Shown: positions 36,099 to 45,890, counted from the first letter of the stretch. The stretch: 64,000 nucleotides of DNA from Cellulophaga lytica DSM 7489 (GCF_000190595.1 NC_015167.1:508501-572500); one strand, 5' to 3'. Translations and numbers: made by a program. The notes: a model not told the origin generated them from the letters alone.

Positions 36099-38345
36099 TT
36101 GATTTTAAAGAAAATAAAGAATCCATATTTAAGGTACACCACTATACTATTACTTGCTTTTACACTTATAATCTCATTATTTATTTTAAGTGTTTATGTA
36201 GGTGTATGGGGAAAAATACCTAGCAAAAAAGAACTAACAACATTAAAGTACCAACAAGCATCAGAAGTTTATTCTGCAGATAGTGTTTTAATTGGTAAAT
36301 ATTATTTACAAGATAGGCAACCCATACCTTATGCAAATTTCCCTAAACATTTAATAGATGCATTAGTGGCTATTGAAGATGAGCGTTTTTACAGTCATAG
36401 TGGCGTAGATTATAAAAGTATGCTTAGGGTTGCATTTAAAAGTATTTTATTGCAAGACAAATCTTCTGGTGGTGGAAGCACTATTAGCCAACAATTAGCA
36501 AAAAACTTATATCCAAGAACAAAACGTGGAAAGTTTAATTTAGCTATTGCTAAACTTAAAGAAATGTTTGTTGCCAGTAGGCTAGAAAGTATTTATAGTA
36601 AAGAAGAAATACTATATCATTATTTAAATCAGGTATCTTTTGGTGATAATACACACGGCATAGAAAGTGCTTCTTTAAAGTTTTTTAATAAACACGCTAA
36701 ACAATTAACTATCCCCGAAGCTGCCACATTAGTAGGTATGCTAAAAGCTACATACGGCTATAACCCTAGAGTTTTTCCTAAAAAAAGTACCAATCGCAGA
36801 AATTTAGTAATGCAAGCGATGTACAAAAACGGGTATATAAATGAAAAACAAAAAGACACTCTACCTCAAACTCCTTTACAATTAAACTATAGAGACTTTA
36901 ATTATAATGATGGTATTGCTCCCTATTTTAGAGAAGAGGTTAGAAAGCAACTTTTAAAATGGACTAAAGAAAAAAATGCAAAAGGTGAAGATTTAAATAT
37001 TTATACCTCCGGATTAAAAATATACACCACTTTAAATTACCAAATGCAATTGTTAGCAGAAGAAGCTATGCAAGAGCATATGAAAAAATTACAATCAGAT
37101 TTTGAAAAAAGTTATGGTAAAAATGCACCGTGGCTAACCAATAAAAGTATTATTAACAAAGCGGTAAAACAATCATTACCCTATAAAAAGCTAAAAGCAC
37201 TAAACCTACCAGAAAAGCAAATACTAGATTCTTTAAACAAAAAAAAGAGAATGACTTTAGCTACTTGGGATAAAGACATTACAATACAAGCCAGTACAAT
37301 AGATAGTATTAAGCATTACAGTAAGTTTTTAAATATTGGCTCTTTGGCTGTAGATCCAAAGAGCGGAGAAGTAAAAGTTTGGATTGGTGGTGTTAATTTT
37401 AAACACTTTAAGTACGACCATATATCGCAAAGTAAAAGGCAAGTTGGCTCTACTTTTAAACCAATTGTATACACCACTGCCTTAGAACAAGGCATTGGTC
37501 CGTGTACATATTTCTCTGCACAAGAGGTAGAATATAAAAATTTAAAACAATGGAGCCCGTCTAACTCTGGCTCTAAAGATGAAGCCTACCTTAATTACAC
37601 AATGCAAGAAGCACTTAGTAAATCTGTAAACACTGTTGCTGTTAAAGTATTAGAGAAAGCAGGAATAAAAAATACTATTGAACAAGCTAAAAAAATGGGA
37701 ATTTCTACAGACTTACCTAATGAGCCTTCTTTGGCTTTAGGTACTGCAGAGGTAAAAATTAACGAACTAGCAAAAGCATACACAACTTTTGTTAATAATG
37801 GCAAGCACAGCACTCCGTTTTTAATTAAGCAAATTGCAACCAGTAAAGACTCTATAATTGAAACTTTTAAACCACAAATTAGTAAAGAAGCCGCTTTTTC
37901 TAATGAAACTAATATGATTATGTTAGAGCTAATGAAAGCTACTATTAATACTGGCACAGCCTCAAGAATACGTAACAGCTACAAATTAACTAATGACATT
38001 GCAGGCAAAACAGGTACTACCCAAAACAATAAAGATGCTTGGTTTGTAGGCGTAACTCCTAAATTAGTAAGCGTTACTTGGGTTGGTTTAGACAATCATG
38101 AAATTGGATTTAAAAGCACAAGTTTAGGTCAGGGTGCAAATGCAGCATTACCTGCTTTTGCTTTGTTTCTTCAGAAAATGAATAAAGAAGCCGATTTTAA
38201 TTACATTACAAAAGCCAAATTTAAAAAACCTACAGATGCAATTTTGCAAGATTTAGACTGTGAACCCATAAAAAAAGATGGCTTTTTAAAACGTTTATTT
38301 AAAAACCCTAATAAGAAAAAACGTAAAGAGTTTAAGCGTAGTTAG
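36099..38345 (+). CDS. class A penicillin-binding protein (PBP1A-like), TTG start
   Basis: The 748-residue bifunctional peptidoglycan synthase has a membrane anchor (about residues 12-34). The GT51 glycosyltransferase domain shows EDERFYSHSGVD, GGGSTISQQLAKNLYP and related motifs. The transpeptidase has SxxK in GSTFKP, SxN in SKSVNT and KTGTT. The only start that keeps the anchor is TTG at 36099-36101; the next ATG lies far inside. A C-terminal basic tail (KKKRKEFKRS) is unusual but short. It builds cell wall at the inner membrane. Confidence 0.9.
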   Translation: MILKKIKNPYLRYTTILLLAFTLIISLFILSVYVGVWGKIPSKKELTTLKYQQASEVYSADSVLIGKYYLQDRQPIPYANFPKHLIDALVAIEDERFYSHSGVDYKSMLRVAFKSILLQDKSSGGGSTISQQLAKNLYPRTKRGKFNLAIAKLKEMFVASRLESIYSKEEILYHYLNQVSFGDNTHGIESASLKFFNKHAKQLTIPEAATLVGMLKATYGYNPRVFPKKSTNRRNLVMQAMYKNGYINEKQKDTLPQTPLQLNYRDFNYNDGIAPYFREEVRKQLLKWTKEKNAKGEDLNIYTSGLKIYTTLNYQMQLLAEEAMQEHMKKLQSDFEKSYGKNAPWLTNKSIINKAVKQSLPYKKLKALNLPEKQILDSLNKKKRMTLATWDKDITIQASTIDSIKHYSKFLNIGSLAVDPKSGEVKVWIGGVNFKHFKYDHISQSKRQVGSTFKPIVYTTALEQGIGPCTYFSAQEVEYKNLKQWSPSNSGSKDEAYLNYTMQEALSKSVNTVAVKVLEKAGIKNTIEQAKKMGISTDLPNEPSLALGTAEVKINELAKAYTTFVNNGKHSTPFLIKQIATSKDSIIETFKPQISKEAAFSNETNMIMLELMKATINTGTASRIRNSYKLTNDIAGKTGTTQNNKDAWFVGVTPKLVSVTWVGLDNHEIGFKSTSLGQGANAALPAFALFLQKMNKEADFNYITKAKFKKPTDAILQDLDCEPIKKDGFLKRLFKNPNKKKRKEFKRS

Positions 38346-38390
38346 TCTCTTATTAATATATTTATAAAAACTATAAGGATTAAAACTAAT

Positions 38391-38567
38391 ATGAAAGAAT
38401 ATAAGATTGTTAGACAAAGAACTAAATTCCGTAATACAGATAGCGAATTTGAAAATGAATTAAATGCATTAGCTAAACAAGGTTGGATAGTAAAATCTTC
38501 TATTGTTATGAATAGCTCAAGTTTATTTAAGGTAATTTTAGAGCGCGATAAAAACAGGTCATTATGA
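38391..38567 (+). CDS. DUF4177-like small protein (58 aa)
   Basis: A short gene from ATG 38391 to TGA 38567. The product begins MKEYKIVRQRTKFRNTD and continues with ELNALAKQGWIVKSSIV, matching the DUF4177 pattern of a strand followed by 'L N  L a  G W' and a final strand. The TGA overlaps the hydrolase ATG at 38564-38567 (ATGA), so translation is likely coupled. Its function is unknown. Confidence 0.8.
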   Translation: MKEYKIVRQRTKFRNTDSEFENELNALAKQGWIVKSSIVMNSSSLFKVILERDKNRSL

Positions 38568-39502
38568 AAAAACTACTAATACTATGTCTCGTATTCCCAA
38601 TTCTAATTTTTGCTCAAGAAGTAAAAAAAGAAGAACTAGATTTAAAAAACGGAGACATTAGTTTACCTGGTACCTTAACAGTGGCCCAATCTAAAAATAA
38701 AACACCACTTGTAATTTTTATTCAAGGCTCTGGTAATGGTGACCGTAATGGTAACCAAGCCGGTACACTAATGCAAATTGGCTATATAAAAACCCTTAGA
38801 GATAGTTTAAATGCTAAAGGAATTTCATTTTATAGCTATGATAAAAGATCTGCAAATCTTAACAATTTAAAAAGTGTAAAAGATATTAGCTTTAAAGGTT
38901 TTGTTGCAGATGCAAACGTAGCTATAGATTATTTTAAAAACGACAAACGCTTTAGTGGCATTACTATAATTGGGCATAGCCAAGGTTCTTTGGTTGGTAT
39001 GTTGGCCATTAATGCTCGTAATGATAAAGCTGTTACTTCTTATATTTCTTTAGCCGGACCAGGAAAAACTTTTGACAAAACAATTGTAGAACAATTAACA
39101 GCGCAAAACCCAAGTTTAGGCCAAGCCGCAAAAGAACAATTTGAAGAATTAGTACAGACAGATACTATTAAAGAGGTTAATCCGCTTTTAATGAGTGTTT
39201 TTCAACCAGTTTATCAAAAATTTATGAAAGAATGGGCTACAGAAAATCCTGCTTCTGAAATTAAAAAAATGAAGATTCCTGTTTTAATTTTAAATGGTGA
39301 TGCAGATCTTCAAGTTAGTACAGACGATGCTCAATTATTAAAAAATGCCCAGCCAAAAGCTACTTTAAAAATAATTCCAAAAATGAATCATGTTTTAAAA
39401 GTTGTGAATTCTATAGTTGAAAACCAAGAAGCTTATACATCAAAAGACTATAAAATATCTAAAGAGCTTATTAATACTATAGATAAATTTGTATCTAACT
39501 AA
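38564..39502 (+). CDS. secreted alpha/beta hydrolase
   Basis: The 312-residue protein has a signal peptide (LLILCLVFPILIFAQE). The catalytic nucleophile is Ser139 in GHSQGS, with Asp in LNGDADLQV and His in KMNHVLK completing the triad. QGSGNGDRNGNQ is an oxyanion-type loop. The substrate is not known, probably an ester or short peptide. Its translation is coupled to the DUF4177-like gene by a 4-base overlap. Confidence 0.9.
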   Translation: MKKLLILCLVFPILIFAQEVKKEELDLKNGDISLPGTLTVAQSKNKTPLVIFIQGSGNGDRNGNQAGTLMQIGYIKTLRDSLNAKGISFYSYDKRSANLNNLKSVKDISFKGFVADANVAIDYFKNDKRFSGITIIGHSQGSLVGMLAINARNDKAVTSYISLAGPGKTFDKTIVEQLTAQNPSLGQAAKEQFEELVQTDTIKEVNPLLMSVFQPVYQKFMKEWATENPASEIKKMKIPVLILNGDADLQVSTDDAQLLKNAQPKATLKIIPKMNHVLKVVNSIVENQEAYTSKDYKISKELINTIDKFVSN

Positions 39503-39525
39503 AAAAAACTTGTGAACCTATAATA

Positions 39526-40326
39526 ATGACTTATAAAATTTTGTGTTCTGATTTAGACGGAACCTTACTTACCACAAAAAATGATGTTTCTGAAGTAACC
39601 ATATCAGAAATAAACAGAATAAAAAACCACCTTAAAATAATTTTAGTTTCTGCCAGAATGCCAAAGTCTATGCGCTACTTGCAAGAAAGATTAGGCATAC
39701 AAAATTTACCTATTATTTGCTATAATGGTGCTTTAGTCTTAGATAATAACAAAGAGTTATTTTCTACTTTCATAAGCATTAAAAAATTGCAAACCATATA
39801 CACTATTGCAGAAAAATACAACGTAAAAATGGGACTGTATTTTAATGATGAATGGTATGTACCACAAGACTCTGAGCGCGTTCAAAAAGAAATTCACCAT
39901 ACAAAAGCAGAGCCAATTTTTGAAGACACTAAAGTAACATTAGTAAATTGGGAAAAGAGAGGTGTTGGTGCCCATAAAATTATGCTAATGGGAACAAAAG
40001 AAACTACAGATGCTATTTTTACAGCCTTAACATCAGCATTAAGTGAACTTCTTCATTTTTACAGATCTAATGACACTTTAATAGAAGTTGCCCCTAAAAC
40101 CATATCTAAATTATCTGCTATAGAATTACTACTGCAAAATGAAACTTTAGATGAGGTTATTGCATTTGGAGACAACTATAATGATATGGAAATGCTAACC
40201 CATGTTGGTTGTGGTGTAGCTGTAGAGAACGGAAGAACAGAAGTTAAGGCAATTGCAAACCACATAACTCTTAAAAATACAGAAAACGGAGTTGCGCATT
40301 TTATTAAGCAAAACATCATAATTTAA
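39526..40326 (+). CDS. Cof-type HAD hydrolase
   Basis: The 266-residue cytosolic phosphatase has motif I SDLDGTLLTTK (catalytic Asp pair), motif II at ILVSARMPKSM, a Lys in motif III and motif IV GDNYNDMEML. A large Cof/C2 cap is present in the middle. Family members dephosphorylate sugar phosphates, FMN or thiamin precursors. It is 23 bases after the hydrolase gene and possibly in the same transcript. Confidence 0.93.
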   Translation: MTYKILCSDLDGTLLTTKNDVSEVTISEINRIKNHLKIILVSARMPKSMRYLQERLGIQNLPIICYNGALVLDNNKELFSTFISIKKLQTIYTIAEKYNVKMGLYFNDEWYVPQDSERVQKEIHHTKAEPIFEDTKVTLVNWEKRGVGAHKIMLMGTKETTDAIFTALTSALSELLHFYRSNDTLIEVAPKTISKLSAIELLLQNETLDEVIAFGDNYNDMEMLTHVGCGVAVENGRTEVKAIANHITLKNTENGVAHFIKQNIII

Positions 40327-40366
40327 GTATATTTGAGAAAACTCACTTTTTAGAACAACTATACGT

Positions 40367-41680
40367 ATGACCGAAAATTTTATTGAACCACTTATTACAG
40401 ATGATAAAGTTGTTTTTGGATTACTAACACTTTGCTTAGGCTTTGTTTTTTACACCTCTGCAAAAAAAACTGGTTTTTGGGGTAAATTTTACACCATTGT
40501 ACCTGGTATTTTACTTTGTTACTTATTACCTGCAATTTTAACCTCTACAGGAATTATTGCAGAAACTTGGAAAACAGTAGATGATGCAGGTATAATAACA
40601 GAACACGAGTCTGGCTTATACCATATGGCAAGTAGGTATTTATTACCTGCCGCTTTGGTTTTAATGACCTTAAGTATAGACTTAAAAGCAATAACCAATT
40701 TAGGCTCTAAAGCTCTAATTATGTTTTTAACAGGTTCTGTAGGTATAATTATTGGCGGGCCATTAGCTATATTAATTGTTTCTATTTTTTCTCCGGATAC
40801 TGTTGGTGGTAATGATTTTGATGCTATATGGAGAGGACTTTCTACCATTGCTGGTAGTTGGATTGGTGGTGGAGCAAACCAAGCTGCTATGTTAGAAATT
40901 TTTCAGTATAATCCAGAAAAATATGGTGGTATGGTACTTATAGATGTTGTTGTAGCTAATATTTGGATGGCCATTATTTTATTAGGTGTTGGTAAAACTA
41001 CTAAAATTGACAAGTGGTTAAAAGCAGATGCATCTGCCATAGAAAAATTAAAGGTGAAAGTAACTGCTTTTACAGAAAAAATTACAAGAATACCAACTAC
41101 ACAAGATTATATGATGTTGCTTTTCTTTGCGTTTACGGCAGTTGGCTTAGCACATTTTTTAGGTGAAAACATTAGCTCTTATTTAGGAGATAATGTTGCT
41201 GCTGTAGCAGATAAAAAAAGTTTTTTATCTTTTTTAGGTTCTAGCTTTTTCTGGATGGTTGTTTTAGCTACTATTGCTGGTATAGCATTATCTTTTACAA
41301 AAGCTAAAAACTTAGAAGGTGCTGGTGCTAGTAAAATAGGCGGTGTGTTTATATACATTTTAGTTGCTACTATTGGTATGAAAATGGATTTAGGTAAGGT
41401 ATTAGAAAACCCAGGATTAATTGCCATTGGCTTAATTTGGATTACAATACACGCTGGTTTACTAATATTAGTTGCTAAACTTATTAAGGCTCCTTATTTC
41501 TTTTTAGCTGTTGGTAGCCAAGCCAATGTTGGTGGTGCAGCTTCTGCGCCTATAGTAGCTGCAGAGTTTCACCCATCATTAACATCTGTAGGAGTGCTAC
41601 TTGCTGTTTTTGGCTATGTAGTAGGTACAGGCGGTGCACTACTTTGTGCATACCTTATGGAAGTTGCCTCTGCTCTTTAA
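40367..41680 (+). CDS. DUF819 family membrane transporter
   Basis: The 437-residue protein has about 12 hydrophobic helices and the family-type motifs GSWIGGGANQAAM and SQANVGGAASAPIVAAEFHPSL (the second quoted in part). The inverted-repeat symmetry of these motifs suggests a bile-acid/arsenite-like or glutamate-symporter-like fold. The substrate is unknown. It starts 40 bases after the Cof phosphatase stop. Confidence 0.88.
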   Translation: MTENFIEPLITDDKVVFGLLTLCLGFVFYTSAKKTGFWGKFYTIVPGILLCYLLPAILTSTGIIAETWKTVDDAGIITEHESGLYHMASRYLLPAALVLMTLSIDLKAITNLGSKALIMFLTGSVGIIIGGPLAILIVSIFSPDTVGGNDFDAIWRGLSTIAGSWIGGGANQAAMLEIFQYNPEKYGGMVLIDVVVANIWMAIILLGVGKTTKIDKWLKADASAIEKLKVKVTAFTEKITRIPTTQDYMMLLFFAFTAVGLAHFLGENISSYLGDNVAAVADKKSFLSFLGSSFFWMVVLATIAGIALSFTKAKNLEGAGASKIGGVFIYILVATIGMKMDLGKVLENPGLIAIGLIWITIHAGLLILVAKLIKAPYFFLAVGSQANVGGAASAPIVAAEFHPSLTSVGVLLAVFGYVVGTGGALLCAYLMEVASAL

Positions 41681-41764
41681 TTAAAAAGTTATACACAAAA
41701 CAAAAAGCATTAACGATTTTTTAAGAAAAATTATTGATATTTGCTGCACTTAAAAAATTATAAA

Positions 41765-42475
41765 ATGAATAGATTTTTTCTTCTGTTTCTTCTAGGCATT
41801 AGCATTATTGCTTGTAATTCTACAACTAAAAACACTATGACTGTTTCTGGTAATGTAAAAGGCCTAAAAAAAGGAACATTGTATTTACAAAAAGTGAATG
41901 ATACTGTTTTAATTACAGTTGATTCTTTACAAATTAAAGGAGATGGTAATTATACATTATCTACTGAATTAGAAAGTCCTGAAATATTTTATTTGTATTT
42001 AGACAAGTCTGATAACTCTGAATTTAATGATAGAATTACTTTTTTTGGAGAACCTGGTAACATTACTATTAATACAGCTTGGAACACATTTGCTTTAAAT
42101 GCAAAAATTGAAGGATCTGATTCTCAAAAAAAACTAGAAGAGTTTAGAAAAAATGCTTCTAAGTTTAATGCAGAAGCATTACGCCTTGCACAAACGGCAC
42201 AGTTGCCAGGCATACAAGGTAATGACCAAGCTATAGATTCTTTAAATAAAATGTTATCTAAAAATAACTTACGTGGATATTTGTATGCTTTAAACTACTC
42301 ATTAAACCACAAAGAGTCTTACGTGGCTCCTTATTTAGCTTTAACAGAAGTACCAGATGTTAATGTTAAATACCTAGACTCTATCTACAACTCATTGCCA
42401 GATAGTATATCGGTTTCTAAATATGGTAAAAAGTTAAAAGAACATATTAGCAAAGTAAAAGCTGCTAACAAATAA
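41765..42475 (+). CDS. DUF4369-domain lipoprotein
   Basis: About 236 residues from ATG 41765. Its lipoprotein signal ends at IIACNS. The DUF4369 region shows VSGNVKGLKKGTLYLQKVND and IKGDGNYTLST. This domain is usually fused to a thioredoxin-like C-terminus; here the C-terminal half is helical and no CxxC is present, so this is a domain-only form. A TTG frame from 41741 lies in a promoter-like GATATTTG box and is rejected. A terminator follows. Confidence 0.8.
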   Translation: MNRFFLLFLLGISIIACNSTTKNTMTVSGNVKGLKKGTLYLQKVNDTVLITVDSLQIKGDGNYTLSTELESPEIFYLYLDKSDNSEFNDRITFFGEPGNITINTAWNTFALNAKIEGSDSQKKLEEFRKNASKFNAEALRLAQTAQLPGIQGNDQAIDSLNKMLSKNNLRGYLYALNYSLNHKESYVAPYLALTEVPDVNVKYLDSIYNSLPDSISVSKYGKKLKEHISKVKAANK

Positions 42476-42481
42476 GCATAA

Positions 42482-42510
42482 AAAAACATCCGCCAATGGC
42501 GGATGTTTTT
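42482..42510. terminator. terminator between DUF4369 lipoprotein and the small helical gene
   Basis: A 13-base perfect stem with CATCCGCC core and AAT loop is flanked by an A run before and a T run after, so it can act on both strands. Confidence 0.92.
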
Positions 42511-42531
42511 ATTTTGTATAAACAGTAAAAA

Positions 42532-42801
42532 TTAACCTAATTTGTTAACCTCTGCTATTAATTCTGTAGCTTTAGTTTCTAGCTCTGTACGTACAGCACT
42601 TAAATGCTTACTTCTATTATCTACATCTTTATTGTTTACTTTAGCGATTAACTCATCAAAAGTAGCAATTGCAGAATCTATAATTTTAGAACCTTCCTTA
42701 GAATCTTTAGAGTTTGAAGTTGCTTCCCAAAAGTAAACTGCTTCAATAATATCTCCTAAAACAAAATTGATGTCTTTTTTTAAATCTCTTATGCTTGCCA
42801 T
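42532..42801 (-). CDS. small helical protein of unknown function (89 aa)
   Basis: The 89-residue, cytosolic, charge-rich and probably all-helical protein begins MASIRDLKKDINFVLGDII and contains a heptad-like C-terminal stretch. I recognise a conserved flavobacterial type but no function. It is monocistronic, with terminator at its 3' end; ManA lies upstream. Confidence 0.72.
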   Translation of the reverse strand: MASIRDLKKDINFVLGDIIEAVYFWEATSNSKDSKEGSKIIDSAIATFDELIAKVNNKDVDNRSKHLSAVRTELETKATELIAEVNKLG

Positions 42802-42887
42802 TTGTATTTATTTTTATGCAAAAATACATATTTAACTTATACAAAGAGTTTCTAACCCTTAATATATTAGCTTAAGTCTTAAATAGG

Positions 42888-43850
42888 TTAAATTGTTACT
42901 TCTAATAACTTAGCTCCGCTAGAAATTATTTCTATAGATTTAGAAAGTGCTGGTACTAAAATAGTTTCTCCTTTTACCAAGTTAGCTTCACCAAATTCGT
43001 TTTTCACAGTTGCAGAACCACCTACACACATATAAATAGTAAAAGAGTCTCTACTAGTTACATCTTGTTTAATATTTTCCGTTAATTCTATAAAATTAGT
43101 TTTAAAGTAAGGGCAATCTACCATTGTGTTTACCTCATTCTTCTCTGTACTATATGCAACTTTAAAATCGTCCTTTTTAGTATAATCTATAGCATCTAAA
43201 GCTTGCTCTGTATGCAACTCTCTTAGGTTTCCGTTTTTATCCTTACGGTTAAAATCAAAAACTCGATAAGTAACGTCAGAAGTTTGCTGAATTTCTGCTA
43301 ATAAAACACCTGCACCAATTGCGTGTATTTTTCCTGTATTAATAAAAAAAGTATCACCTTCTTTTACCTTTTCATAGTTTAGTAAATCTAGTAACGTATC
43401 ATTTTTAATACTGTTGGCATACTCATCTTTAGCTACATCTTTATTAAAACCTACAATAAGCTCAGCATCTTGGTCTGCATCCATTACATACCACATTTCT
43501 GTTTTACCAAAAGAGTTATGTCTTTTTTTAGCCAACTCATCATTTGGGTGTAACTGTATAGATAAATCTTGCTTGGCATCTATAAATTTTATCAATATAG
43601 GAAACTCTTTGCCAAAACGTTCTGCTACACTTACGCCTAAAAGATCATTTGTTTGTGTATTAATTAGCTCTTGCAATGATATACCTGCTAAATCTCCGTT
43701 AGAAACCACAGAAACATCTCCTTTAACGGTAGACAACTCCCAGCTTTCTCCTGTTATATCATTTTCTATGGGCTTATTTAAAACATCTCTTAACTTGGTA
43801 CCTCCCCAAAGTCTTTCTTTTAAAATAGGGTTAAATTTTAACGGATACAT
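42888..43850 (-). CDS. manA: mannose-6-phosphate isomerase, class I
   Basis: The 320-residue cupin-fold zinc enzyme has the zinc ligands in IQLHPNDELA and KTEMWYVMD, and a later His in TGKIHAIGAG. The N-terminus PLKFNPILKERLWGG matches short Bacteroidota ManA. It interconverts mannose-6-P and fructose-6-P, feeding GDP-mannose and surface glycan synthesis. It is on the same strand as queD-like and idi genes, 30 bases after the former. Confidence 0.92.
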   Translation of the reverse strand: MYPLKFNPILKERLWGGTKLRDVLNKPIENDITGESWELSTVKGDVSVVSNGDLAGISLQELINTQTNDLLGVSVAERFGKEFPILIKFIDAKQDLSIQLHPNDELAKKRHNSFGKTEMWYVMDADQDAELIVGFNKDVAKDEYANSIKNDTLLDLLNYEKVKEGDTFFINTGKIHAIGAGVLLAEIQQTSDVTYRVFDFNRKDKNGNLRELHTEQALDAIDYTKKDDFKVAYSTEKNEVNTMVDCPYFKTNFIELTENIKQDVTSRDSFTIYMCVGGSATVKNEFGEANLVKGETILVPALSKSIEIISSGAKLLEVTI

Positions 43851-43880
43851 ATATGTGTTGTTTATAAATTTGACATTTTT

Positions 43881-44288
43881 TTATCCAGAATAGGTTACAT
43901 AGTTTCGTGGGGTCTCATACAATACAACCTCCAAGTCTTTTGTAGCATCTATCTCTGGTCTAAGCTTGTTCCAAATAACCACAGCTATGTTTTCTGCTGT
44001 TGGGTTTAATTCTTTAAACTCTGGAACCTCTATATTTAAATTTTTATGATCTAAAGCTTTCTCTATTTTTTCTTTAATAAGATCTTTTAAAACTTTCATA
44101 TCCATTACAAAGCCTGTTGTAGGGTCTATTTCTCCTGCAACGCTAACAATAAGTTCATAATTGTGACCGTGATAATTAGGATTGCTACACAAACCAAAAA
44201 CTGCTTTATTTTTTTCTGCATCCCAATCTTTATTATGCAGTCTGTGAGCCGAATTAAAATGTGCTTTTCTACTTACTTTAACCTTCAT
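43881..44288 (-). CDS. queD: 6-pyruvoyl-tetrahydropterin synthase / QueD-like
   Basis: About 135 residues from ATG 44286-44288 (MKVKVSRKAHFNSAHRL); an extension to 44330 overlaps idi and is not needed. The zinc-binding His residues are in FNSAHRL and NYHGHNYEL, and the catalytic Cys is in GLCSNPNYHGH. QueD makes carboxy-tetrahydropterin in queuosine synthesis; PTPS makes pyruvoyl-tetrahydropterin. Position next to idi does not decide which. Confidence 0.88.
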   Translation of the reverse strand: MKVKVSRKAHFNSAHRLHNKDWDAEKNKAVFGLCSNPNYHGHNYELIVSVAGEIDPTTGFVMDMKVLKDLIKEKIEKALDHKNLNIEVPEFKELNPTAENIAVVIWNKLRPEIDATKDLEVVLYETPRNYVTYSG

Positions 44289-44289
44289 A

Positions 44290-44817
44290 TTAATATTGGT
44301 TTTGAAGTGTGTACTTGTGAAAACGGTCAAAAATTATTTTAAACCATTCTGTATAGTTTTGAGGATTTTTATTGATATCTATTTTTATATCATCTAAAGC
44401 CATCCATTTCCAATCTTCTACTTCTGCTTTGTTTATATTGGGCTCATCATTAAACTTCCCAATCATTACATGGTCTAATTCATGCTCTGTTAAACCATTA
44501 TCAAAAGGAGCTTTGTATATAAATGAAAAAAGTTCTTTTAGTTCTGTTACAAATCCCATTTCTTCTTGTAACCTTCTTTTACCTGCTTCTAAGTTAGTCT
44601 CACCTACTCTTTGGTGACTGCAACAGGTGTTGGTCCATAACAAAGGAGAGTGGTATTTCTCTGATGCACGTTGCTGCAACATTGTTTCTCCTTTATCATT
44701 CATTACAAATACAGAAAATGCTCTATGGAGGAGTGCTTTTTCATGAGCCTCCATTTTACCCATTGTTCCTATTTGCTGGTCTTGTTCGTTAACTAATATT
44801 ACTTGTTCTTCAATCAT
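44290..44817 (-). CDS. idi: isopentenyl-diphosphate delta-isomerase, type I
   Basis: The 175-residue Nudix-fold protein has the type I motifs NTCCSHQRVGETNL (active-site Cys and metal His) and the Nudix-like helix RRLQEEMGF. The catalytic Glu is in the ELDHVMIG region. It interconverts IPP and DMAPP for isoprenoids. Its stop is one base before the next gene's ATG (44288), so translation is tightly coupled to the pterin-synthase gene. Confidence 0.94.
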   Translation of the reverse strand: MIEEQVILVNEQDQQIGTMGKMEAHEKALLHRAFSVFVMNDKGETMLQQRASEKYHSPLLWTNTCCSHQRVGETNLEAGKRRLQEEMGFVTELKELFSFIYKAPFDNGLTEHELDHVMIGKFNDEPNINKAEVEDWKWMALDDIKIDINKNPQNYTEWFKIIFDRFHKYTLQNQY

Positions 44818-44869
44818 AATATTACAAAAATAAGACCTTTATGTTATTTATGAGCAACATAAAAAAGAA

Positions 44870-44897
44870 AAAACACCTTTACAAGTAAAAGTGTTTT
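44870..44897 (-). terminator. terminator at the end of the surface-protein locus
   Basis: A 12-pair stem with one mismatch (AAAACACCTTTAC arm, CAAG loop) is followed on the minus strand by a T-rich tail, just after the last PorP/SprF gene. It marks the 3' end of the locus. Confidence 0.8.
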
Positions 44898-44926
44898 TCA
44901 TCTATTTTTATCGCTAAATTATTAAA

Positions 44927-45880
44927 TTAAAAGAATCTAGGCGATTTTAAATTTTTCTTAGTTTTTATAAAGTCATAACGCAACATTACCTCAAAAGAGC
45001 CATCATTAAATGAAGTACTACCTAGTTCTGTTGTTTCTTTATCGTAGGCTAAACCTATCATAAAATCTTCTGACACTTGAAAACCAAACATTCCACTAAA
45101 TGCCGCACTCCAACGGTATGCTCCCCCTAAAATAAATTTATCGTTAAACATAAAATTAGCAGACAAATCTACTTGTAATGGAGCACCTTTTACACCTTTG
45201 GTTAAAATTGTTGGTTTAAACTTTACAGATTCATTTAAATCAAAAACATATCCTGTCATTAAATAAATATGCATTTGCTCATTTGCTACTGTTGGGTTAG
45301 AACCCTCTGCAAAATGTTTTGTTTCTAATATTCTTGGAACAGATAAACCTGCATAAAATTTTTCTGTATGATAATAAACTCCAGCACCAACATTTGGTGA
45401 AAATCTATTATCAATATCTTGCTGTAAAGTTGGATCTACACCATTGCTATTATCTTGGTTTAGTTCTGAAAAACGAACATCTAATAAGTGTGCACTAGCC
45501 TTTAAACCAAATGACAATCTACCCTCTAAAGATGTATATATTGTATAGGAAAAATCGCCATCAAAATAGGTTTCTGAAGTTGGACCAATTACATCGTTAA
45601 CCACAGAAAAACCAACTCCCACACCTCTATACCCAACTGGTGTATGAAAATTAAAGGTTTGCGTTTTTGGCGCCCCCTCTAGACCTACCCATTGAGACCT
45701 GTGCAGTAAACCAACACTCATATGACCACGAGAACCTGCATAAGCCGGATTTATACTAATGGTATTGTACATATACTGTGTGTATTGCGCATCTTGCTGT
45801 GCCCAACCAGATACAGTACCTAAGGTTAACAGCAATGTAATTGCTATTAATAGTTTATAATATTTTATTATTGCGCTCAT
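44927..45880 (-). CDS. PorP/SprF family outer-membrane protein (copy 2)
   Basis: The 317-residue beta-barrel protein has a signal peptide ending near GWAQQ. The PorP/SprF hallmark is QDAQYTQYMYNTISINPAYAGSRG (quoted in part) followed by alternating strands and terminal SPRFF. In Flavobacterium johnsoniae, SprF is needed to secrete or anchor the SprB adhesin, and its genes sit directly after their adhesin, as here after the type-B adhesin gene. It shows close similarity to the copy at 60099-61049 but they are not identical. Confidence 0.92.
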   Translation of the reverse strand: MSAIIKYYKLLIAITLLLTLGTVSGWAQQDAQYTQYMYNTISINPAYAGSRGHMSVGLLHRSQWVGLEGAPKTQTFNFHTPVGYRGVGVGFSVVNDVIGPTSETYFDGDFSYTIYTSLEGRLSFGLKASAHLLDVRFSELNQDNSNGVDPTLQQDIDNRFSPNVGAGVYYHTEKFYAGLSVPRILETKHFAEGSNPTVANEQMHIYLMTGYVFDLNESVKFKPTILTKGVKGAPLQVDLSANFMFNDKFILGGAYRWSAAFSGMFGFQVSEDFMIGLAYDKETTELGSTSFNDGSFEVMLRYDFIKTKKNLKSPRFF

Positions 45881-45890
45881 AAACTTAATG

